Source: Neorhizobium sp.
Lineage (GTDB): Bacteria; Pseudomonadota; Alphaproteobacteria; Rhizobiales; Rhizobiaceae
Assembly (NCBI GenBank): GCA_028283725.1
Contig: JAPWKC010000001.1
Location: forward strand, 62,001-126,000
Length of the DNA: 64,000 nucleotides
Direction: 5' to 3'
Part shown: positions 57,816 through 64,000 of the stretch, piece by piece
Numbering within the stretch: the stretch's first letter is position 1
Layout: each line of letters opens with the position of its first letter
The notes under the pieces: model-generated
The model's database searches: none
What the model was told of the DNA's origin: nothing
Seen by the model: only the letters and a program-made list of their open reading frames with translations
Program-made: the position numbers and the translations under genes

Positions 57816-59390
57816 ATGTTCGAAAACCTCCAGGACCGCCTTGGTTCCATATTGAATGGACTGACCGGCCGTGGCGCATTGAGCGAGGCGGATGTCTCTG
57901 CTGCTCTGCGCGAGGTTCGCCGTGCGCTTCTGGAAGCGGACGTCGCGCTGGAAGTGGTGCGTTCCTTCACCGACCGGGTGCGCGAAAAGGCCGTCGGCGC
58001 CGAAGTCCTGAAGTCGATCAAGCCCGGCCAGATGGTCGTGAAGATCGTCCATGACGAGCTGATCGAAATGCTCGGCTCGGAAGGCGTCTCCATCGATCTG
58101 CGCGCAGCGGCGCCCGTCGTCATCATGATGGTCGGTCTGCAGGGCTCGGGCAAGACGACCACGACCGGCAAGATCGCCAAGCGGCTCACCGACCGCGAGA
58201 AGAAAAAAGTGCTGATGGCGTCGCTCGATACGCGCCGCCCGGCAGCCCAGGAACAGTTGCGCCAGCTTGGCGTCCAGACGGGCGTCGATACGCTGCCCGT
58301 CATCGCCGGCCAGTCGCCGACGGATATCGCCGCGCGCGCCGTGCAGGCAGCAAAGCTTGGCGGCCATGACGTCGTCATTCTCGATACCGCCGGCCGTACC
58401 CATATCGACGAGCCGTTGATGCAGGAGATGGCAGAAATCAAGCGGAAGTCCAATCCGCATGAAATCCTGCTCGTCGCCGATTCGCTCACCGGTCAGGACG
58501 CCGTCAATCTGGCGCGCAATTTCGATGAACGTGTCGGCATTACCGGCCTCGTTCTCACCCGTATGGACGGCGACGGACGCGGCGGTGCAGCCCTTTCGAT
58601 GCGCGCCGTCACCGGCAAGCCGATCAAGCTGATCGGTACCGGCGAAAAGATGACGGAGATGGAAGAATTCCATCCCCGCCGTATCGCAGACCGTATCCTC
58701 GGCATGGGCGACATCGTTTCGCTGGTCGAGAAGGCGGCGGAGAATATCGACGCCGAAAAGGCAGCCGCGATGGCTGCCAAGATGGCCAAGGGCAAGTTCG
58801 ATCTGAACGACCTTGCCGACCAGTTGCGCCAGATGAAGTCGATGGGCGGCATGGGCGGTATCATGGGCATGATGCCAGGCATGGCCGGGATGAAGGACAA
58901 GATTGCCGCCTCCGGCATGAACGACAAGATGTTCGATCGTCAGATCGCCATCATCCAGTCGATGACAAAGGCCGAGCGCACCAATCCCGACGTGCTGAAA
59001 CATTCGCGCAAGAAGCGCATCGCCGCAGGTTCGGGCACGGATGCCGCCGAGATCAACAAGCTCTTGAAGATGCACCGCCAGATGGCGGACATGATGAAAA
59101 TGATGGGCGGCAAGGGTAAGGGCGGCATGATGAAGCAGCTCATGGGCGGCCTTGCCGGCAAGATGGGGCTGGGCGGCATGGGTGGAATGGGCGGCATGCC
59201 CGATCTCTCCAAGCTCGATCCCAAGCAGCTCGAAGCCCTTCAGAAGCAGGCGGAAGCTGCCGGCCTGAAGCCGGGCTCGATGCCGGGCGGCATGGGCGGA
59301 CTTCCGGGCGGATTGCCGGGTCTTGGCGCTGGAAAGCTGCCGGGCCTGGGTGGTTTCCCCGGTCTTCCCGGCATGCCGAAGAAAAAGTGA
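57816..59390 (+). CDS. ffh: signal recognition particle protein Ffh
   Basis: GTPase that delivers ribosome-nascent chains to the membrane together with 4.5S RNA. The 524-residue protein has the N domain (MFENLQDRLGSILNGLTGRG), the G domain with P-loop GLQGSGKTTTTGKIA, DTRRPAA, DTAGR, TRMDGDGRGG, and a Met-rich M domain (about 310-440). A Gly/Met/Pro-rich tail of about 60-70 residues follows (GGMGGM, PGGLPGLG), ending PKKK; it is longer than in E. coli. I start at ATG 57816 after AAAGGAAG. It heads the translation cluster. Confidence 0.96.
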   Translation: MFENLQDRLGSILNGLTGRGALSEADVSAALREVRRALLEADVALEVVRSFTDRVREKAVGAEVLKSIKPGQMVVKIVHDELIEMLGSEGVSIDLRAAAPVVIMMVGLQGSGKTTTTGKIAKRLTDREKKKVLMASLDTRRPAAQEQLRQLGVQTGVDTLPVIAGQSPTDIAARAVQAAKLGGHDVVILDTAGRTHIDEPLMQEMAEIKRKSNPHEILLVADSLTGQDAVNLARNFDERVGITGLVLTRMDGDGRGGAALSMRAVTGKPIKLIGTGEKMTEMEEFHPRRIADRILGMGDIVSLVEKAAENIDAEKAAAMAAKMAKGKFDLNDLADQLRQMKSMGGMGGIMGMMPGMAGMKDKIAASGMNDKMFDRQIAIIQSMTKAERTNPDVLKHSRKKRIAAGSGTDAAEINKLLKMHRQMADMMKMMGGKGKGGMMKQLMGGLAGKMGLGGMGGMGGMPDLSKLDPKQLEALQKQAEAAGLKPGSMPGGMGGLPGGLPGLGAGKLPGLGGFPGLPGMPKKK

Positions 59391-59405
59391 CAAGGGAGAG
59401 TTCTC

Positions 59406-59723
59406 GTGGTTGATCCCGAAGTGAAGGCCAGGCTTTTGAGCTACCGCCAGTCGATCGACAATATCGACGCCGCGCTCGTGCATATGCTGGCAGAGCGCTT
59501 TCGCTGCACCAAGGAAGTGGGCCATCTCAAGGCCCAGTACGATTTGCCGCCGGCGGACCCGGCGCGTGAAGAATATCAGATCGAACGTCTTCGCCGTCTG
59601 GCGGACGAGGCTCATCTGGACCCGGATTTCGCCGAGAAGTTCCTGAACTTCGTTATCAAGGAAGTCATCCGGCATCATGAAGACATCGCCGCCGAACATG
59701 GCGGTGCAGCCGAGACTGCCTGA
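59406..59723 (+). CDS. chorismate mutase, AroQ type
   Basis: Converts chorismate to prephenate for Phe and Tyr. The 105-residue all-helical protein has the AroQ active-site Arg and Lys pattern: LLSYRQSIDNIDAALVHMLAERF, KEVGHLKAQYDLPPADPARE and the C-terminal IKEVIRHHEDI. GTG 59406 has AAGGGAGAG eight bases upstream. It lies 15 bases after ffh and before rpsP, so it is expressed with the translation genes, a common alphaproteobacterial arrangement. Confidence 0.92.
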   Translation: MVDPEVKARLLSYRQSIDNIDAALVHMLAERFRCTKEVGHLKAQYDLPPADPAREEYQIERLRRLADEAHLDPDFAEKFLNFVIKEVIRHHEDIAAEHGGAAETA

Positions 59724-59814
59724 ACACTACGCATGAAACAGCCCGCCTGATGGCGGCCTCAAGAAAACCCGGATATGCCCGATGGCACCGGAAAAGCCCT
59801 AAGGAGTAATAGAA

Positions 59815-60180
59815 ATGGCCCTGAAAATTCGTCTCGCCCGCGGTGGTTCCAAGAAGCGTCCTTACTACACGATCGTCGTTGCCGACGCCCGTTCGCCGCG
59901 TGACGGCCGCTTCCTCGAAAAGCTCGGTTCGTGGAACCCGATGCTCGCCAAGGACGATGCAAAGCGCGTCGAAATCAACGAAGAGCGCGTCAAGCACTGG
60001 ATCGCCAACGGCGCCCTGCCGACCGACCGTGTTCTGCGCTTCCTCGCCGACGCCAACATCTCGACCCGCGATGCCAAGAGCAACCCGGAAAAGGCAAAGC
60101 CGGGCAAGAAGGCTCAGGAGCGCGCTGCCGAGAAGGCTCAGAAGGTTGCCGACGCTGCCGCTGCTGCTGCCGAAGCATAA
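59815..60180 (+). CDS. rpsP: 30S ribosomal protein bS16
   Basis: The 121-residue protein opens [38 protein letters not shown], shown here in the family pattern, and has an Ala/Lys-rich C-terminal tail after residue 85, longer than in E. coli. TAAGGAG precedes ATG 59815. It is followed by a strong terminator before rimM. Confidence 0.97.
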   Translation: MALKIRLARGGSKKRPYYTIVVADARSPRDGRFLEKLGSWNPMLAKDDAKRVEINEERVKHWIANGALPTDRVLRFLADANISTRDAKSNPEKAKPGKKAQERAAEKAQKVADAAAAAAEA

Positions 60181-60205
60181 TACACTTTAAGGACCTCGGT
60201 CTTTC

Positions 60206-60239
60206 AGACGGGTGGTGCGGCGACGCACCGCCCGTTTTG
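60206..60239 (+). terminator. strong hairpin between rpsP and rimM
   Basis: Twelve-pair stem ACGGGTGGTGCG / CGCACCGCCCGT with one T-G pair, a GCGA loop and TTTT. It lies between two genes of the classical rpsP-rimM-trmD-rplS operon and may reduce read-through into rimM. Confidence 0.88.
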
Positions 60240-60303
60240 CTGTTTGCATTTGTTCGCGTTCCGCTTAAATGAGGCTCGAAACAGCTGACGATGGCGGATC
60301 CGC

Positions 60304-60870
60304 ATGAGCAAACTCGAAAACCCTGTCCTGATGGCCACTGTCGGATCAGCGCAAGGCCTCAGGGGCGAAGTGCGCGTGAAGACCTACACCGCCGATCCCC
60401 TCGCACTCGGCGAGTACGGCAACCTTTATACCGAGGATGGACGGGTTTTCGAAATCCTCGAATTGCGCGAGGCAAAGACCGTTGTGGTCGTGCGGTTCCG
60501 CGGCATCAACGACCGCAATGCCGCGGAGGCGCTGAACGGGCTCGACCTCTTCGTCGAGCGCGACAACCTGCCGGATGACGAGCTTGACGACGACGAGTTC
60601 TACTATGCCGACCTCGAGGGCCTGGAAGCCGTCGATGCCGACGGCAAGAGCTATGGCACGGTCAGTGCCGTCTTCGATTTCGGTGCCGGCGATCTCCTGG
60701 AACTCAAGGGGGCCGGCCGCCGGCCCGCACTCATTCCCTTCTCCGAGGCCGCCGTTCTGGAAATCGATCTCGAAGGCGGCCGTATCCTGATCGATCCCAT
60801 GGCCGCCGGTCTCGTCGAAGATCCGGACGAGGACGGCAAGGGGCCGAAATTCACGCCGAAGGGCAGCTGA
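60304..60870 (+). CDS. rimM: ribosome maturation factor RimM
   Basis: Assists 30S head assembly with bS19 and bS16. The 188-residue protein has the N-terminal RimM barrel ([40 protein letters not shown]) and a PRC-barrel with [17 protein letters not shown] and [17 protein letters not shown]. It is followed after 4 bases by trmD. About 125 bases separate it from rpsP, including a terminator, so a separate promoter or partial read-through is likely. Confidence 0.96.
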   Translation: MSKLENPVLMATVGSAQGLRGEVRVKTYTADPLALGEYGNLYTEDGRVFEILELREAKTVVVVRFRGINDRNAAEALNGLDLFVERDNLPDDELDDDEFYYADLEGLEAVDADGKSYGTVSAVFDFGAGDLLELKGAGRRPALIPFSEAAVLEIDLEGGRILIDPMAAGLVEDPDEDGKGPKFTPKGS

Positions 60871-60874
60871 GCCG

Positions 60875-61570
60875 ATGACTTCCGCTTCAGGCTTCAAGGC
60901 AACAGTGCTGACGCTTTATCCGGACATGTTTCCCGGCCATCTCGGCGCGTCGCTTGCCGGCAAGGCGCTGGAACGCGGGCAGTGGTCGATCGACGCCGTG
61001 CAGATCCGCGATTTCAGCGAGGATAAGCATCGCACCGTGGACGATACGCCCGCTGGCGGCGGCGCCGGCATGGTGCTGAAGCCGGATGTCCTGGCACGCG
61101 CCATCGACAGCCTCGGTGAAGATGATCGTCCGCGCCTGCTGATGAGCCCGCGCGGCAAGCCGCTGACGCAGGAAAAGGTGCGGGAGCTGGCGGCGAAGGA
61201 CGGCGTTGTCATCGTCTGCGGCCGTTTCGAGGGGGTGGACCAGCGCGTCATCGATGCGCGGCTTCTCGAAGAAGTCTCCATCGGCGACTATGTTCTGTCG
61301 GGCGGCGAACCGGCCGCGCTGACGCTCCTCGATGCCGTGGTGCGCATCCTGCCCGGCGTGATGGGCAATGCGCTTTCCGGGACGCATGAGAGCTTCGAAA
61401 ACGGGCTTCTCGAACATCCGCAGTATACCCGACCGCAGGTTTTCGAGGGCCGTGAAATCCCTCCTGTCCTCACCTCCGGCAATCACGGGGCGATCGAGAA
61501 GTGGCGGCTGGAGCAGGCGCTCCGTTTGACGGCAAGGCGCCGGCCTGATCTGTTGCCGAAAGACGATTGA
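60875..61570 (+). CDS. trmD: tRNA (guanine-N1)-methyltransferase
   Basis: Methylates G37 of tRNAs that read CNN codons and prevents +1 frameshifts. The 231-residue SPOUT knot protein has [32 protein letters not shown], the knot [30 protein letters not shown] and [12 protein letters not shown] with the catalytic Asp region before it. It begins four bases after rimM. 244 bases separate it from rplS. Confidence 0.96.
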   Translation: MTSASGFKATVLTLYPDMFPGHLGASLAGKALERGQWSIDAVQIRDFSEDKHRTVDDTPAGGGAGMVLKPDVLARAIDSLGEDDRPRLLMSPRGKPLTQEKVRELAAKDGVVIVCGRFEGVDQRVIDARLLEEVSIGDYVLSGGEPAALTLLDAVVRILPGVMGNALSGTHESFENGLLEHPQYTRPQVFEGREIPPVLTSGNHGAIEKWRLEQALRLTARRRPDLLPKDD

Positions 61571-61814
61571 CGGCGCTTTGATCGCCGGAATAGGCGATAA
61601 GGGCGAAAAACGTCTGTCGTTCGTCACAAAAACGCAGCCTTCGGGATGACAAGCAAATGTCTTTCGTGTAATGGCGCACCCGGAAATGGGATAAAAAATC
61701 CCGTCGACCAGCAACAAAGAATGGCGAACCCGCCTGCCGAAAGGCAAATCCGGAGGCTTTGACCGATGGATCCATGGCGCTCTGGCTGTTTCAGAAAAAC
61801 TTGAGGTTTGACAT

Positions 61815-62360
61815 ATGAACATCATCCAGCAGCTGGAAGCCGAACAGGCCGCCAAGATCGAAGCGCAGCGCAAGCTTCCTGAATTCTCCCCGGGCGATAC
61901 CGTGCGCGTCAACGTTCGCGTTACGGAAGGTACCCGTACCCGCGTACAGGCTTATGAAGGCGTCTGCATCGCTCGTTCGGGCGGCGGCATCAACGAGAGC
62001 TTCACCGTTCGCAAGATTTCCTATGGCGAAGGCGTAGAGCGCGTATTCCCGATTTACTCGCCGCTCGTCGAAGGCGTCGAAGTCGTTCGCCGCGGTCGGG
62101 TTCGCCGTGCCAAGCTTTACTACCTGCGCGATCGTCGCGGCAAGTCTGCCCGTATCATCGAGAACACCGGCACCCGCGCCCGCAAGCTCAACGATGCAGA
62201 ACGCGCTGCGATTGCCGAAGAAAAGGCACGTATCGAAGCTGAAAAGATTGCAGCAGCTCAGGCTCTCGCCGCCGAAAAGGCAGCAGCAGAAGCCGCTGAA
62301 GCAGCCGCTGCCGCTGAAGCAGCTGCGGCCGCAGCTTCCGAGGAAAAGGCCGGCGAATAA
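61815..62360 (+). CDS. rplS: 50S ribosomal protein bL19
   Basis: The first 120 residues are standard bL19 ([38 protein letters not shown], the conserved [10 protein letters not shown] and [19 protein letters not shown]). A tail of about 60 residues rich in Ala, Glu and Lys follows, probably a helix exposed on the ribosome surface, to residue 181. GAGG lies before the ATG. Its separation from trmD by 244 bases suggests its own promoter. Confidence 0.96.
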   Translation: MNIIQQLEAEQAAKIEAQRKLPEFSPGDTVRVNVRVTEGTRTRVQAYEGVCIARSGGGINESFTVRKISYGEGVERVFPIYSPLVEGVEVVRRGRVRRAKLYYLRDRRGKSARIIENTGTRARKLNDAERAAIAEEKARIEAEKIAAAQALAAEKAAAEAAEAAAAAEAAAAAASEEKAGE

Positions 62361-62383
62361 GCCGTCCATCCTGTCTGACAGAC

Positions 62384-62414
62384 AAGCCGTCCGGTTCGCC
62401 GGGCGGCTTTTTTA
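62384..62414 (+). terminator. intrinsic terminator of rplS
   Basis: Eleven-pair stem AAGCCGTCCGG / CCGGGCGGCTT with one T-G pair, a TTCG tetraloop and TTTTTAT, 23 bases after the stop. Confidence 0.93.
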
Positions 62415-62504
62415 TTTGCGGTAAACTGTCGGCGCATTTGCCGCAGGGCTGTTTCTCCCGCTTTCGCAGGCGAGGGCCCGTTTGCCTTGCGGTTTGGCAT
62501 GTCG

Positions 62505-62541
62505 ATAGATGAAACCTATCGGTATCTGGAAGTTTATCTAT
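62505..62541 (+). promoter_or_regulatory. OxyR operator upstream of ahpC
   Basis: Four tetramers at the exact OxyR spacing: ATAG (62505-62508), N7, CTAT (62516-62519), N7, TGGA (62527-62530), N7, CTAT (62538-62541). Three of four are perfect. The start codon of ahpC is 77 bases downstream, leaving room for a promoter. Confidence 0.8.
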
Positions 62542-62617
62542 TTCCTTTATTGCGCTGCGGTGTTTATGGTGCGGCGCGAAAGCCCCTCCCGCTTTTTCAC
62601 AACGATCAGGATTACCA

Positions 62618-63181
62618 ATGGCTGTTATCAACACCGAAATTAAGCCCTTCAAGGCGCAGGCCTTCAAGCAGGGCAAGTTCATCGAAGTCACGGATGCCGA
62701 CGTCAAGGGCAAGTGGGCGGTCTTCTTCTTCTACCCGGCCGACTTCACGTTCGTTTGCCCGACCGAGCTCGGCGACGTTGCCGATCACTATGCAGAGCTG
62801 CAGCGCCTCGGCGTCGAAGTCTACTCGGTGTCCACCGATACGCACTTCACCCACAAGGCCTGGCACGATTCGTCGGAAACGATCGGCAAGATCGAATATA
62901 CGATGATCGGCGACCCGACCGGCACGATCACCCGCAATTTCGACGTGATGCGCGAAGGCGAAGGCCTTGCCGACCGTGGCACGTTTGTCGTCGATCCGGA
63001 CGGCATCATCCAGGCTATGGAAATCACCGCCGAAGGCGTTGGCCGTAATGCTGCAGATCTCCTGCGCAAGCTGAAGGCTGCCCAGTACGTTCGCGCGCAT
63101 CCGGGTGAAGTTTGCCCGGCCAAGTGGGAAGAGGGCGAAAAGACGCTCGCTCCGTCGCTCAGCCTCGTCGGCAAGATCTAA
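62618..63181 (+). CDS. ahpC: alkyl hydroperoxide reductase AhpC (peroxiredoxin)
   Basis: Typical two-Cys peroxiredoxin that reduces H2O2 and organic peroxides. The 187-residue protein has the peroxidatic Cys in [14 protein letters not shown], the Arg-containing [11 protein letters not shown], and the resolving Cys in [11 protein letters not shown] near the C-terminus. ATG 62618 follows CAGGA. An OxyR-type operator lies upstream and ahpF, its reductase, lies downstream. Confidence 0.96.
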   Translation: MAVINTEIKPFKAQAFKQGKFIEVTDADVKGKWAVFFFYPADFTFVCPTELGDVADHYAELQRLGVEVYSVSTDTHFTHKAWHDSSETIGKIEYTMIGDPTGTITRNFDVMREGEGLADRGTFVVDPDGIIQAMEITAEGVGRNAADLLRKLKAAQYVRAHPGEVCPAKWEEGEKTLAPSLSLVGKI

Positions 63182-63197
63182 GTCCCCATCGATCGCG

Positions 63198-63224
63198 CCG
63201 GCCCGACTTTTCTGATCGGGCCGG
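63198..63224 (+). other. 9-bp hairpin after ahpC
   Basis: Perfect stem CCGGCCCGA / TCGGGCCGG with a nine-base T-rich loop, 16 bases after the ahpC stop, and no T run behind it. It could protect the abundant ahpC message from 3' decay or act as a partial terminator before ahpF. Confidence 0.55.
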
Positions 63225-63357
63225 TCGCAGACGCCATGATGCGCCGGATGCGGTTCGGCTGCAGCCCTGCGATTTTACAAGACCTACCCTTTTCCATCGG
63301 CGACCTTTTACGGCCTACGGAGCTCTCCGACGGGTCTGCCAGAACGGAGTTTCCTCC

Positions 63358-64000
63358 ATGCTCGACGACAGCCTCAAGACCCAGCTCAAGGCCTACCTGG
63401 AAAAGGTGGTCCGCCCGATCGAAATTCATGCCTCCATCAACGACACGCCGAAATCGTCGGAAATGTCTTCGCTGCTCGCCGAAATCGCCGCGCTGAGCGA
63501 CAAGATCACCGTCGTGGAACATGTCGGCCCGCGCGCGCCGTCCTTCTCGCTGACGAGCCCCGGCCAGGACATCGGCCTCACCTTTGCCGGCATTCCCCTC
63601 GGCCATGAATTTACCTCGCTGGTTCTGGCGCTTCTGCAGGTCGGCGGTCATCCGCCGCGGCTGGAGCAGGCGATCATCGACCAGATCAAGGATCTCGACG
63701 GCGACTTCCAGTTCGAGACCTATTTCTCGCTCAGCTGCCAGAATTGCCCTGACGTGGTGCAGGCGCTGAACCTGATGGCCGTGCTCAACCCGCGCATCAA
63801 ACATGTTGCAATCGATGGCGCCGTCTTCCCTGGGGAAGTCGAGGCCCGCCAGATCATGTCCGTGCCGACCGTCTACCTCAATGGCGAGGTCTTCGGCCAG
63901 GGTCGCATGGATGCCGAGCAGATCGTTGCCAGGCTCGACACCAATGCCGGTGCGCGCAGCGCCGAAAAGATCAAGGGCAAGGCGCCTTTCGACGTTCTCG
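63358..64000 (+). CDS. ahpF: alkyl hydroperoxide reductase subunit F, N-terminal part (3' end outside the window)
   Basis: Flavoprotein that passes electrons from NADH to AhpC. ATG 63358, with CGGAG nine bases before it, opens [20 protein letters not shown]. The frame stays open to base 64000 (214 codons), which matches only the N-terminal double-thioredoxin domain with its redox motif [12 protein letters not shown] and later [17 protein letters not shown]. The FAD/NADH reductase part must lie beyond the edge. Only 176 bases separate it from ahpC, so the two are likely one OxyR-controlled operon. Confidence 0.93.
   Translation, partial: MLDDSLKTQLKAYLEKVVRPIEIHASINDTPKSSEMSSLLAEIAALSDKITVVEHVGPRAPSFSLTSPGQDIGLTFAGIPLGHEFTSLVLALLQVGGHPPRLEQAIIDQIKDLDGDFQFETYFSLSCQNCPDVVQALNLMAVLNPRIKHVAIDGAVFPGEVEARQIMSVPTVYLNGEVFGQGRMDAEQIVARLDTNAGARSAEKIKGKAPFDVL

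Overview
The window is a high-GC, densely coded stretch of core chromosome from an alphaproteobacterium of the Rhizobiaceae (Agrobacterium / Rhizobium / Sinorhizobium type). The evidence is its gene content: cyclic beta-1,2-glucan synthase (ndvB/chvB) next to its exporter (ndvA/chvA), pyruvate carboxylase, phaR-phaAB, an rpoH2-type sigma factor, a SAM-II riboswitch before metA, and two EcfG-type stress promoters. From memory, the order of many blocks resembles the Sinorhizobium meliloti and Agrobacterium chromosomes. I see no prophage, insertion sequence, conjugative element or CRISPR array.

Layout. 1-10.3 kb: 3' part of ndvB and the convergent ndvA, separated by a gene-free gap with ten perfect copies of a 9-bp unit. 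10.6-17.1 kb: an AHL-type LuxR regulator, pyc, and a DeoR regulator followed by an MFS transporter. 17.3-22.4 kb: ispG, an OmpA-like lipoprotein, ispA (minus), mtgA, a glutathione transferase and rpmF. 22.5-25.3 kb: polyhydroxybutyrate genes phaR (minus) and phaAB (plus). 25.4-32.5 kb: two small stress/envelope genes (minus), then an SUV3-like helicase, an S4 RNA-binding protein, fdxA, carD and rpoH2. 32.6-37.9 kb (minus): an M48 lipoprotein protease and thiBPQ behind a TPP riboswitch. 37.9-41.5 kb (minus): a VOC protein, a lone receiver domain, an ABC-F ATPase and thiamine pyrophosphokinase. 41.6-44.7 kb: SAM-II riboswitch-metA, galM, two very small minus-strand genes and tRNA-Gly(GCC). 45.0-49.8 kb: a YbaK editing protein, a thioredoxin-TPR protein, a Lon-substrate-domain protein, a Trm112-like protein, a UbiH-family hydroxylase and tesB. 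50.0-56.5 kb: glnK-amtB behind a sigma-54-like promoter, ftsK, a LolA-like carrier and xthA. 56.5-57.5 kb: heme oxygenase and a vapBC toxin-antitoxin fossil. 57.8-62.4 kb: the ffh / chorismate mutase / rpsP / rimM / trmD / rplS translation cluster. 62.5-64 kb: ahpC behind a near-perfect OxyR operator, and the start of ahpF, which runs off the end.

The genes are mostly housekeeping. What stands out is regulation and small or broken elements: four cis-regulatory systems (TPP, SAM-II with a possible terminator switch, OxyR, sigma-54), two EcfG promoters that would link rpoH2 and a DUF3309 operon to the general stress response, a terminator that could set the dose of rimM-trmD relative to rpsP, a vapB-vapC deletion fusion, a LolA-like protein with a Tat-type signal, and the 9-bp tandem repeat between the glucan genes. 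I did not find a convincing new multi-gene system. All matches rest on reading motifs by eye; no searches were run.
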